A stretch of 7,741 nucleotides of DNA from JBEVMS01 sp040508515. GTDB lineage: Bacteria; Pseudomonadota; Gammaproteobacteria; Xanthomonadales; Rhodanobacteraceae. The first letter of the stretch is position 1, and each line of letters starts with the position of its first letter. The translations under genes were made by a program, and so were the position numbers. The stretch spans positions 1 through 7,741 of the forward strand of contig JBEVMS010000264.1 in NCBI GenBank assembly GCA_040508515.1. Direction: 5' to 3'. Below are positions 1-5,988 of this stretch, in pieces. Below the pieces are notes generated by a model. The model searched no databases. It saw only the letters and a program-made list of their open reading frames with translations, and was not told where the DNA came from.

Positions 1-277
1 AGCGACGCGGGACGTGGCGGCGTGGTCTCGCCGCGCAGCAAGCCTGCGTCGTGGCTGCGGTGTAGCTGATGCAATCGCTAAGGGCCGGGAAAATGTAGGT
101 GACGCAAACAGCAAAAACTTACGAGCGATCCTGCCGCAATTATTTGTGCGTTGCAATAACTGAGTGAATGCGCGGGGCAAACCGTCCATGCGGCATGCGC
201 TTGTGCGCGTCGATACACGTCGGCTGCGGCTAAACTTGGCCGGTTGTGCTCTTTCCTACCCGCAAAAGGCCCCTTAC
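1..277. other. Non-coding or unassigned left edge, upstream of uppP
   Basis: I recognise no gene here. Two + strand frames are open from the left edge, one to a TGA at 67-69 and one to a TGA at 161-163. Either could be the tail of an upstream gene, but neither translation resembles a family I know. Positions 100-160 are clearly more AT-rich than the surroundings, which suits a promoter region. A TAAACT at 231-236 could serve as a -10 box giving a short uppP leader, but I find no convincing -35 partner. The 8-mer AACTTACG at 116-123 recurs elsewhere in the window (see findings). Confidence 0.4.
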
Positions 278-1075
278 GTGAGCGACCTGATCCACGTCAT
301 CCTGCTCGGCATCATCGAAGGCATCACAGAGTTTCTGCCCATCTCCAGCACCGGCCACTTGCTGATCGCCGAGAAATTCGGGCTGGGCGCGCGCTCGGAT
401 CTGTTCAATGTGGGCATCCAGGCGGGGGCGATCCTGGCGGTGACGCTGATCTACTGGTCGCGCATCTGGCGGCTGCTGACCCAGTGGCGCGACCGCGCCA
501 ACCGCGACTACTTGCTGAAACTGATGGCGGCCTTCCTGATCACCGCCGTGCTCGGCTTCATCAGCGTCAAACTGGGTTTCAAGCTGCCTGAAACGGTGAC
601 GCCCATCGCCTGGGCGCTGGTTGTCGGCGGCGTGTGGATGCTTGGCGCCGAGTGGCTTGCCGCACGTCAACGCGAGCGCAGCGAAGTGACGTGGCCGGTG
701 GCGATTCTGGTCGGCGTGGCGCAGATGATCGCCGGCATCTTTCCCGGCACGTCACGCTCGGCCGCGACCATCTTCACCGCCATGCTGGCCGGCACCAATA
801 ACCGCGCCGCGGCGACTGAATTCGCCTTTTTGGTCGGTATCCCGACCATGTACGCGGCGACCGGCTACGAGCTGTTGAAGGTGTTCAAGCAAGGCGGCGC
901 GGCGCACGAGGACTGGAGCGCGCTGCTGGTCGGTTTCGTGGTTTCGGCGGTGGTCGCCTTTATCGCGGTGAAGTGGCTGCTGGGTTACATCCGCAGCCAT
1001 CGCTTCACGCTGTTTGCGATCTATCGCATCGTGCTGGGCGTCGCCCTGCTTTTGCTGGTCCCTAGCGGCGGCTAA
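278..1075 (+). CDS. uppP: Undecaprenyl-diphosphatase (UppP/BacA)
   Basis: This integral membrane enzyme dephosphorylates undecaprenyl diphosphate to the monophosphate, the lipid carrier for peptidoglycan and other surface polymers. Overproduction of the family gives bacitracin resistance. With the GTG start at 278 the protein has 265 residues, the usual family length. The first signature, EGITEFLPISSTGH, spans residues 14-27 and includes the two conserved glutamates E14 and E18 and H27. The second, PGTSRS, lies at 156-161 with R160 as the expected catalytic arginine. The rest is a series of hydrophobic helices ending in the typical SHRFTLFAIYRIVLG segment. I chose GTG 278 because the family motif begins only a few residues later and AAAAGG (264-269) sits 8 bases upstream. 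An in-frame GTG at 164 would add 38 residues (rich in Arg) that do not look like part of the family. It is transcribed convergently with the permease gene that ends at 1180. Confidence 0.95.
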   Translation: MSDLIHVILLGIIEGITEFLPISSTGHLLIAEKFGLGARSDLFNVGIQAGAILAVTLIYWSRIWRLLTQWRDRANRDYLLKLMAAFLITAVLGFISVKLGFKLPETVTPIAWALVVGGVWMLGAEWLAARQRERSEVTWPVAILVGVAQMIAGIFPGTSRSAATIFTAMLAGTNNRAAATEFAFLVGIPTMYAATGYELLKVFKQGGAAHEDWSALLVGFVVSAVVAFIAVKWLLGYIRSHRFTLFAIYRIVLGVALLLLVPSGG

Positions 1076-1179
1076 GCACCGCGCGCTGCCCGGCGCTGCG
1101 CGCCGAAAGAGCCGTGGCGTTCGATCACCGCGCCGCTTCACGCGCATTTTCGTGGCCGCGATGCGGCGGTGCTGGAGTA
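1076..1179. other. Convergent intergenic spacer with GC-rich hairpins
   Basis: This 104-base gap separates the stops of uppP (+) and the AI-2E-family permease (-). It holds a perfect 6-bp stem with a 3-base loop, CGGCGC-TGC-GCGCCG (1091-1105), and a 5-bp stem GCCGC-GAT-GCGGC (1155-1167). Neither is followed by a T-run on either strand. A weak 4-bp stem (1130-1145) is followed by TTTT at 1147-1150 and could terminate uppP. No standard intrinsic terminator is evident. Confidence 0.35.
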
Positions 1180-2322
1180 CTAGCGCTGCACCATATGCGC
1201 GAACCAGCCCCAGCCGCGCACCCGCTCGGCGATCAGCTTGAAACTGGTCAGCATCGGCACCGCCAGCAGCGCGCCGGGGATACCCCACAACCAGCCCCAC
1301 AGCAGGAGCCACAGCAAAATCGCGATCGGGCTGATGCGCATGCGCTGGCCCAGGATCATTGGGGTGACCAGGTTGCCTTCCACCGCAGTGATGCAGGCGA
1401 AGCCCAGCGCCGGCAGCAGCGCCGCGCCGACCGCCTCGAAGTGGGTCAGGCCGACCAGCGAAAGCAGAATCGTGGTGGTGATCGCGCCCACGTAGGGAAT
1501 GAAATTGGCCAGCGCCGCCACGCTGCCCCACAGCAGCGGATCGGGAACCTTCAAAGCCCACAGCATCAACGCAGTGCAGCTGCCAAGCGCGGCGTTGATC
1601 AGGGCGGTGGTCAGGATGTAGCGCGACACCTCCGACTGGATGCTGCGCACGATACTTACCGCGTGCCGTTTGTAGCCAAAACTGGGCGCAATCTCCACCA
1701 GCCGTCGCAGCAGAAGCTCGCCGTAGATCAAAAAGAAAAACACCAGCAGCACCACGGTCAGCACCGCCGCGAGCACCCGTGGCGTGCTGGAGATGATGTC
1801 CCAGGCGGTCAGGGCGACCGCCGCCGGACGCGCTTGCGACGTACCACGCGCGTTGGCACCCACCAGGCTCTGCGTGGCGCGGCTGGCCGCATCCAGTTGC
1901 TGGGTCAGCGGCCGCAGCTTGGGCGCCAGCGCCTTGATCGTGGTCGGCGCATCGTGAAACCAGTTCAACGCCGGCTGGGTCAGCAACGCCACCCCGGTGC
2001 CCAGACCGCTCAGCAAGGCAAGCATCAGTACGCAAGAAGTCAACCAACGCGGCAGCCCCCGGCGCGCCGCGCCAGCCACCAACGGATTGAGTGCCAGCCC
2101 GATAAATGCCGCCAACACCAGCGGAATCAGCAACGCCTTGACCAAAGTGATGGTGTACAGCAGTGCGAGGGTCGCCAACAGGTTGAGTACGCCATGGATG
2201 CCGCGCAGGTGGCGGCGCAAACCGCGCGTCGGTAGCGACGATGCACGCCGACGCACGGTTCGCACGGGTGCGGCCGTCGGCGCAACGGTGTCGAGCGATA
2301 CGCCCGGTTCGGGCGGACTCAT
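1180..2322 (-). CDS. AI-2E transporter family (PerM/YdiK-like) membrane permease
   Basis: This 380-residue polytopic inner-membrane protein belongs to the AI-2E transporter family (PF01594, formerly UPF0118/DUF20). Members are put forward as exporters of signalling molecules, ions or other small solutes, and the substrate here cannot be read from the sequence. A Pro/Arg-rich cytoplasmic N-terminus of about 44 residues precedes a helical pair (about 45-80). A further helix follows (95-115), then a soluble loop of about 65 residues and a very hydrophobic helix at 183-200. The C-terminal half carries the family signatures NFIPYVGA (273-280), EGNLVTPMILGQR (315-327) and LWGIPGALLAVPM (345-357). 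The length is normal for the family. The ATG at 2322-2320 overlaps the TGA of the preceding 96-residue gene as ATGA, so translation is probably coupled. It is the last gene of the yqjD-like cluster. Pairing a PerM-like permease with YqjE/YqjK-like proteins may bear on its function, but that is inference. Confidence 0.9.
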   Translation of the reverse strand: MSPPEPGVSLDTVAPTAAPVRTVRRRASSLPTRGLRRHLRGIHGVLNLLATLALLYTITLVKALLIPLVLAAFIGLALNPLVAGAARRGLPRWLTSCVLMLALLSGLGTGVALLTQPALNWFHDAPTTIKALAPKLRPLTQQLDAASRATQSLVGANARGTSQARPAAVALTAWDIISSTPRVLAAVLTVVLLVFFFLIYGELLLRRLVEIAPSFGYKRHAVSIVRSIQSEVSRYILTTALINAALGSCTALMLWALKVPDPLLWGSVAALANFIPYVGAITTTILLSLVGLTHFEAVGAALLPALGFACITAVEGNLVTPMILGQRMRISPIAILLWLLLWGWLWGIPGALLAVPMLTSFKLIAERVRGWGWFAHMVQR

Positions 2323-2609
2323 GCGGTGTCGCTGTGCTCGGGATTCAACCCAGCGACGAGGCTGATCGCCTGCGCCACCGCATCGGAGACACCCGCGCTG
2401 AGCAGCGTGGCCAGTCCTGGAATGCGCAGCGGATGCACATCCAGTGACCCCATCGCCACGCCCGCTCCGGCAGCGATCCCCATGCTGGTCAGGGGATACG
2501 CATGTCCGCGCGCCAGCAGCGCGGCCGCTGATGCGGCCACTTGTTCCCTCGCGACCACCGCTTCCAATTGCGCGGCACGTACCTGCGCCAACTGCTTGAC
2601 GATACTCAT
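2319..2609 (-). CDS. Small YqjK-like hypothetical protein
   Basis: This 96-residue protein has an Ala-rich amphipathic N-terminal helix (about residues 1-34). A conserved-looking block rich in Gly and Ala follows (TSMGIAAGAGVAMG, 41-54), then HPLRIPGL (59-66) and a second small hydrophobic helix. Membrane association is plausible. It lies directly after a yqjE-like gene, the place taken by yqjK in the Escherichia coli yqjD-yqjE-yqjK cluster, and its size and composition fit that comparison. Primary-sequence similarity to YqjK is not obvious by eye, so the assignment rests mainly on context. Its ATG (2609-2607) overlaps the TGA of the yqjE-like gene as ATGA, and its own TGA overlaps the start of the permease gene as ATGA. 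It is therefore translated inside a strictly coupled string. Reading the upstream in-frame residues would extend it into the yqjE-like gene, which the overlap makes unlikely. Confidence 0.8.
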   Translation of the reverse strand: MSIVKQLAQVRAAQLEAVVAREQVAASAAALLARGHAYPLTSMGIAAGAGVAMGSLDVHPLRIPGLATLLSAGVSDAVAQAISLVAGLNPEHSDTA

Positions 2610-3079
2610 ACGTGTTCCCCCGCCTCTGCATCGACCTGCCTGCGTGCTTGACGCACGGTATCGCCCATCATGGCATGCCATTGGCCGCGCGAGGCCGGGA
2701 AGCTCATCCAGTGCATGCAGCGGCGGAATAGCCACAGCGCCAGCACGAGCAACACGCCCTGCAATGCGCTGAGCACCAGCAAGGCCCAGATCCACGAACC
2801 CAGCCACTGCGCCAGCAGCACGCCGATCAGGCCAAGCAGGCTCAGCATCAAGCCGACCCCGGCTACGGTCGCGATCAGGCCCATCAGCAGCAGCAACGAG
2901 AGTGCGCCACGCGCCAGGCCCAGTTCGGCACCGAGCAAGCGCAACTGCGCGCCAAACAGTTGCTTGAGGGCCTGCCCCAGCCCCATCAACTCCTGCAACA
3001 GACCGGGTGGGGCAAGCGGTGGCGTGCCCTGGGCAGGCTTCTCATCGGGGGGTGAAGGCTGTTCCGACGCTGGCTGCAT
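2606..3079 (-). CDS. YqjE-like phage holin family membrane protein
   Basis: This 157-residue protein has a Pro/Glu-rich N-terminus (1-25), an amphipathic helix (26-56), two strongly hydrophobic segments (about 60-91 and 96-118) and a charged cytoplasmic tail (119-157). This architecture matches the YqjE / 'phage holin family' group (PF07332), small inner-membrane proteins. Despite the family name they are usually chromosomal and not lytic phage genes, and there is no endolysin or phage gene nearby. I chose the ATG at 3079 because AGGAT lies a suitable distance upstream. The in-frame ATG at 3136 lies inside the preceding yqjD-like gene and adds 19 residues without family character. A 26-base gap separates it from the yqjD-like stop, and its TGA overlaps the next gene. 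In E. coli the equivalent yqjD-yqjE pair is stress- and stationary-phase-linked. Confidence 0.8.
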   Translation of the reverse strand: MQPASEQPSPPDEKPAQGTPPLAPPGLLQELMGLGQALKQLFGAQLRLLGAELGLARGALSLLLLMGLIATVAGVGLMLSLLGLIGVLLAQWLGSWIWALLVLSALQGVLLVLALWLFRRCMHWMSFPASRGQWHAMMGDTVRQARRQVDAEAGEHV

Positions 3080-3105
3080 CCGTTTATCCTGGCAGGGCGA
3101 ATTGA

Positions 3106-3483
3106 TTAACGACGCAGGATACGCCCAAGCAGCCAACCCGCACCGACCGCGATAGCAACCGATTGCACGGGTTTGCGCCGCACATAGTCACGCGCCTGCT
3201 CCAGCCAGTCATTGGCCCGCTCCACCGTTTCATCGTAAACCTCGCGCCCGCGCTCGCTCACCTCAGCGGCTTTTTCACTGGCGCGGGTGGCCGCGCCAGC
3301 CGCCTTGTCGGTGGCGCTGTGCAGGCCAACCTCGACCTTGTCAGCGGCGCGCTCAACCGCTTCCTTGGTATGCGCTACCGCCTCGGAAGTGACGTGCTTG
3401 ACCCGCTCAGCACTCTCTTCGATGTGGCTGGCAGCCTTCTGCTGGGTGCTGTCGATCGCGTCGAAAGGGACTTGCTTGCTCAT
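3106..3483 (-). CDS. DUF883 (YqjD/ElaB/YgaM-like) membrane-anchored protein
   Basis: This 125-residue protein is a long, highly charged Ala/Glu/Lys-rich amphipathic helix (about 12-100), with repeats of about 11 residues resembling late-embryogenesis-abundant proteins. A single C-terminal membrane anchor follows (RKPVQSVAIAVGAGWLLGRILRR begins at 103). The P-x-x-S-V-A-I-A-x-G-x-G-x-L-x-G pattern and the basic end are the hallmark of the DUF883 family. E. coli YqjD, ElaB and YgaM are inner-membrane proteins that bind ribosomes in stationary phase. Whether this protein does so is inferred from family only. The ATG at 3483 has GGAG about 9 bases upstream. It heads the minus-strand cluster with the yqjE-like, yqjK-like and permease genes. 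A GGAACC sequence (3537-3532 on the minus strand) lies about 48 bases upstream and might be part of an ECF-type promoter, but the evidence is thin. Confidence 0.88.
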   Translation of the reverse strand: MSKQVPFDAIDSTQQKAASHIEESAERVKHVTSEAVAHTKEAVERAADKVEVGLHSATDKAAGAATRASEKAAEVSERGREVYDETVERANDWLEQARDYVRRKPVQSVAIAVGAGWLLGRILRR

Positions 3484-3567
3484 GAAAACACTCCGATGAA
3501 TGAATGACGAATACGTCGTGGTGATACTGGTGGTTCCTCGCGATGGCGCCTTTCAGAGCACCCGGCC

Positions 3568-3723
3568 CTAACGCGCCCGACGTACAAAGGCGATCAGCGC
3601 CAGCACCAGAAATACGACAAACAGAATTTTGGCGATGCCTGCGGCCGCGCCTGCGATGCCACTGAAGCCCAATACCGCGGCGATGATCGCGATGACAAGA
3701 AAAACCACTGCGTAATGGAGCAT
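3568..3723 (-). CDS. DUF1328 (YtjA-like) small membrane protein
   Basis: This 51-residue protein is almost entirely hydrophobic, with two membrane segments (about 4-19 and 33-47). They are separated by a small Gly/Ala stretch (19-30, GFSGIAGAAAGIA) and followed by a basic tail (RRAR). The pattern MLHYAVVFLVIAIIAAVLGF at the start and the GIA-AA-IAKILFxxF core are characteristic of the DUF1328/YtjA family, small inner-membrane proteins whose role is unknown and which are often linked to envelope or osmotic stress. The ATG at 3723 has a strong ribosome binding site, GGAGGA, spaced about 8 bases upstream. It is divergent from the DUF3820 gene and separated from the yqjD-like gene by 84 bases, so it may be transcribed from its own promoter. 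Its leader contains a strong hairpin and an overlapping palindrome (separate entry). Confidence 0.88.
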   Translation of the reverse strand: MLHYAVVFLVIAIIAAVLGFSGIAGAAAGIAKILFVVFLVLALIAFVRRAR

Positions 3724-3740
3724 GGCGAATCCTCCGTGAG

Positions 3741-3769
3741 TCCCGCGCGGGAAAGCCACCGGGCTTTCC
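3741..3769 (-). promoter_or_regulatory. Leader hairpin and overlapping palindrome upstream of the DUF1328 gene
   Basis: A perfect 8-bp stem with a 4-base loop (GGAAAGCC-ACCG-GGCTTTCC on the + strand, 3750-3769) lies 26-46 bases before the DUF1328 start, between a likely promoter and the ribosome binding site. A perfect 12-bp palindrome, TCCCGCGCGGGA (3741-3752), overlaps one arm of this stem by three bases, so the two structures would exclude each other in RNA. Either could act in the mRNA leader, or the palindrome could be a DNA operator. No family of riboswitch is recognised. Confidence 0.45.
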
Positions 3770-3911
3770 ACGTCATGCCATCCTCCACAGTCGGTGGGAT
3801 CGTGATGTGAAGAGTCGGTTCCGTACTGTAGCGGGCGACGGCTGGGTCTCCCTCGCCCTGTCGCCAAACCACACCGAGGGCGCCGCGCCGTACGCGGGTG
3901 CTGACACGGGG

Positions 3912-3950
3912 CGGCGTGACGCGTAAGTTGCGCCCATCGCTGCCACGCCG
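3912..3950 (+). repeat. Inverted repeat just upstream of the DUF3820 gene
   Basis: CGGCGTG (3912-3918) and CACGCCG (3944-3950) form a perfect 7-bp inverted repeat with a 25-base spacer. The spacer contains the CGTAAGTT 8-mer that recurs in two other intergenic regions. It ends 24 bases before the DUF3820 start codon, so it could be an operator or leader stem. In GC-rich DNA a match of this size can arise by chance. Confidence 0.25.
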
Positions 3951-3974
3951 GTCGCGCGCCATGACTGAGAGCCC

Positions 3975-4196
3975 ATGAACCCCGAAGACCTGCAACGGCT
4001 GGTGAGCCACCAGATGCCGTTCGGCAAATACCAGGGCCGGCTGCTGGCCGACCTGCCCGGCCATTATCTGGCTTGGTTCGCCCGCCAGGGCTTTCCGCCC
4101 GGTGAGCTGGGCCGACTCCTGGCGCTGTCCCTGGAACTGGATCACAACGGCCTGCGCCCCCTGCTTGAGCCGTTGCGCAAGCCGCCGCGCGGCTGA
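3975..4196 (+). CDS. DUF3820 family protein (QSregVF_b-like)
   Basis: This 73-residue soluble protein carries the complete DUF3820 (PF12843) signature. MPFGKYQGRLLADLPGHYL runs over residues 14-32, followed by the AWF, GFPPGELGRLL and HNGLRPLLEPL blocks. The family is annotated in some databases as a putative quorum-sensing-regulated virulence factor; its molecular role is unknown and that label should not be taken as a function here. The ATG at 3975 is preceded by a weak GAGAG site. A five-codon mini-ORF (3961-3978, ATG to TGA) overlaps this start so that its stop and the gene's ATG share bases. The gene is 168 bases upstream of the oxygenase gene on the same strand, far enough that a separate promoter is possible. 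Confidence 0.88.
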   Translation: MNPEDLQRLVSHQMPFGKYQGRLLADLPGHYLAWFARQGFPPGELGRLLALSLELDHNGLRPLLEPLRKPPRG

Positions 4197-4364
4197 TTCG
4201 ACGCTGCCAGGACGCGGGTTTGCGCGTATCCTGGGCGGTTGTTGTGCGCCGCGCGGCATTATCGGAAAACGACGCGCACGGTTCACGGATGCCGCTCTCA
4301 CGCGGAGGCGCCTGCCCCATGCGCCGGCACGCGGTTGATTCGTCGTCATCACATAAAGGTCGTC
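4197..4364 (+). other. Intergenic region between the DUF3820 and oxygenase genes
   Basis: This 168-base gap contains no protein I can support. The open frame of the oxygenase runs back through part of it, but the translation before position 4365 does not look like part of that protein. I could not find a convincing -35/-10 pair or a T-tailed hairpin; AAAGG at 4355-4359 is the ribosome binding site for the oxygenase. Confidence 0.4.
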
Positions 4365-4979
4365 ATGCCCACTTTCGCGCCACTGATCGATCACGCGGCG
4401 CATGCCCTGGCCAACGAGGGCTGGTGCACGCTGACTGACTTTCTGCCCGCCGAGCCAACCCGCGCTTTGGCCGACGAATGCCTGGCGCTGCAGTACGCCC
4501 ACCAACTGCGCCCGGCGCGGGTTGGCGCGGCGCACGTCAGCACGGCGATGCGCGGCGATCAGACCCATTGGTTCGAACCCACCGCGTTGAGCGAGCCGCA
4601 ACGCGTGTTCGCCGCGCGGATCGACGCCCTGCGTTGCGCGCTCAACCAACGCCTGATGCTGGGTCTGGTCGACAGCGAGGCGCACTACGCGGTGTATCCG
4701 CCCGGCGCCGGCTACGCGCGCCATCTCGATTGCCTGCGCGGCAGCGATGCGCGCGTGCTCTCGACGGTGTTCTACCTCAATACCGATTGGCACGAGCACG
4801 AAGGTGGCGCCCTGCGCCTGTACTTGGCCGATGGCAGCCACCGCGACATTTACCCGCGCGCCGGCACCTTGGCGATGTTCCTGTCCGCGCAGTTCGAGCA
4901 TGAAGTGTTACCGGCGACGCGAGCGCGCACGAGCATTGCCTGCTGGCTGCGCCAACGGGTGCCCGGCGCGCTCGGCTGA
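4365..4979 (+). CDS. 2-oxoglutarate/Fe(II) oxygenase resembling EGLN/PHD prolyl hydroxylases
   Basis: This 204-residue cytosolic protein has the fold-defining residues of 2OG-Fe(II) dioxygenases. The metal ligands are H120, D122 and H179, and R188 lies 9 residues after the second His, where it would bind the 2OG carboxylate. The surroundings match human PHD2/EGLN1 closely: RGDQTHWFEP (63-72, compare RGD-ITWIE), YPPGAGYARHLD (111-122), FYLNTDW (136-142), GGALRLY (147-153) and HEVLPATRAR (179-188). Y111 and Y137 align with PHD2 Y303 and Y329. Bacterial relatives include the Pseudomonas PPHD, which hydroxylates a proline of elongation factor Tu. That substrate is a reasonable hypothesis here, not shown. 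I chose ATG 4365 because AAAGG lies upstream and the preceding frame lacks family character. The gene is convergent with the YheT-like gene, 7 bases from its stop. Alternative: a generic SM-20-type oxygenase with another substrate. Confidence 0.88.
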   Translation: MPTFAPLIDHAAHALANEGWCTLTDFLPAEPTRALADECLALQYAHQLRPARVGAAHVSTAMRGDQTHWFEPTALSEPQRVFAARIDALRCALNQRLMLGLVDSEAHYAVYPPGAGYARHLDCLRGSDARVLSTVFYLNTDWHEHEGGALRLYLADGSHRDIYPRAGTLAMFLSAQFEHEVLPATRARTSIACWLRQRVPGALG

Positions 4980-4993
4980 GCGCCACTCAGTCG
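4973..4993. terminator. Hairpin spanning both convergent stop codons
   Basis: CGGCTGAG (4973-4980), a 5-base loop CGCCA and CTCAGTCG (4986-4993) form an 8-bp stem with one G-T wobble. It contains the stop of the oxygenase (TGA 4977-4979) and the stop of the YheT-like gene (TGA 4989-4987). There is no T-run on either side, so this is not a standard intrinsic terminator. It could still end or stabilise both transcripts. On the minus strand the wobble becomes an A-C mismatch, so the stem is stronger in the + transcript. Confidence 0.3.
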
Positions 4994-5988
4994 GCGATCG
5001 CGTTGAAACGCGCGGCGATGTACTCGTCAGTGAAGCTGCTCATGTCCCAGTCCTGGATAAAGCCGCAGTGGCCACCGTGCCGGGCAATGTCCAGCTCCAC
5101 ATGCGCCGGCACGTCCAACTTGTCAAAGCTGGCCACCGGGATCACCGGATCGTCGCGCGCGGTCAGGATGGTGGCGGGAATCTGCAACGCCCTGAGCGCG
5201 TCGCCAGCCACCGAATAGCCGTCCAGGTAATGTTCCAGCGATTCGAAATCGGTATGCCGTCGCACTAGAGAATCAGTCAGTCCGCGCAGGCTTTGCCTCA
5301 GCTCGTTGAGTTCAAAGTATTGCCGCTGCGGAAACGCTGACTGCTTGGCAAGCAACGAGCGGCGCCACTTACGCATGAAATACGCCTGATAAAACCACGG
5401 CGCACTCTGCTCCAGCGAGAACAACCCTTCGCTGGGATCGATGATCGGGCACACCGCCAGCGCATAGGCCAGCGGTATATCCGCATGCGGCATCGCCAGC
5501 GCCACCCGCAGCGCAAAATTGCCGCCCAGCGAAAAACCGGCCAGCGCGATCGGCCGCGCCGGATACCGCCGCGCCACTTCGGCCAGCGCATGAATGACCT
5601 CGTCGATGCGGCACGAGTGGAACAGCGCCTCGTTCAAGGGGTGGCTGTCGCCGTGGTCGCGGAAGTTGAGCCGAAACACGTCCCAGCCATCACGCAGCAA
5701 ACGGCTGCCGGTTTGCAGCACATAGGTCGAATCGACGCTGCCTTCCCAGCCGTGGAATAGAACCGCCAAGCCGCGCGCCGAGGGACGTACCGTCTGCGCG
5801 GTGTAGGCGCCGGTCAGACGCACGCCGTCGCCGCCGTCCAGCACCACTTTTTCGGCACCACGCTGCACCGCCTGGGCGTATTTGGGCAACAGCGTGCGGC
5901 GCATCCCGCTGGACGACAGCATGGTCTGCACATGCCCGCTGCGCAGCAGCTTGGGCGGATGGAAGTCCGATCCCCGCGGCAGACTCAT
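4987..5988 (-). CDS. YheT-family alpha/beta hydrolase
   Basis: This 333-residue predicted soluble hydrolase belongs to the YheT/EMB8 (UPF0017) branch of the alpha/beta fold. The oxyanion-hole motif FHGWEGS is at 78-84 and the nucleophile elbow GFSLGGN at 151-157, with S153 as the likely nucleophile. The acid lies in ARDDPVIP (277-284, D279 or D280) and the histidine in HGGHCGF (304-310, H307). The N-terminal PPKLLRSGHVQTM (11-23) is also a YheT hallmark. Family members are thought to act as esterases or lipases, and the physiological substrate is unknown. The ATG (5988-5986) overlaps the TGA of plsC as ATGA, so the two are almost certainly co-transcribed and translationally coupled. Next to a lysophosphatidate acyltransferase, a role in membrane lipid turnover is attractive but inferred. 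The gene ends 7 bases from the convergent oxygenase gene. Confidence 0.9.
   Translation of the reverse strand: MSLPRGSDFHPPKLLRSGHVQTMLSSSGMRRTLLPKYAQAVQRGAEKVVLDGGDGVRLTGAYTAQTVRPSARGLAVLFHGWEGSVDSTYVLQTGSRLLRDGWDVFRLNFRDHGDSHPLNEALFHSCRIDEVIHALAEVARRYPARPIALAGFSLGGNFALRVALAMPHADIPLAYALAVCPIIDPSEGLFSLEQSAPWFYQAYFMRKWRRSLLAKQSAFPQRQYFELNELRQSLRGLTDSLVRRHTDFESLEHYLDGYSVAGDALRALQIPATILTARDDPVIPVASFDKLDVPAHVELDIARHGGHCGFIQDWDMSSFTDEYIAARFNAIAD

Noticed and set aside
164..277. Extended N-terminus of uppP from GTG 164
   Set aside because: 38 extra Arg-rich residues outside the family pattern; the GTG at 278 has a ribosome binding site and gives the normal length.
1091..1167. GC hairpins as standard intrinsic terminators
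   Set aside because: Neither strong stem is followed by a T-run; only a weak 4-bp stem precedes TTTT.
752..2047. Long open frame on the minus strand across uppP and the permease gene
   Set aside because: Its translation is Arg/Gly/Ala-rich without family motifs, and it overlaps two well-supported genes in another frame; typical of GC-rich DNA.
1114..2235. Long + strand open frame antisense to the permease gene
   Set aside because: Composition is Gln/Arg/His-rich, no recognisable domain, and the permease on the opposite strand has clear family motifs.
1180..2322. Permease as a true autoinducer-2 exporter
   Set aside because: The family label alone does not show AI-2 transport, and no lsr or luxS gene is in the window.
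2606..3079. Phage holin as evidence of a prophage
   Set aside because: The family name refers to a domain. No endolysin, integrase, capsid or tail gene is nearby, and context is the chromosomal yqjD-yqjE-yqjK arrangement.
3594..4901. Long minus-strand open frame across the DUF3820 and oxygenase genes
   Set aside because: It runs antisense to two clear genes and has no domain; only its last part, starting at 3776, is kept as a possible leader frame in the findings.
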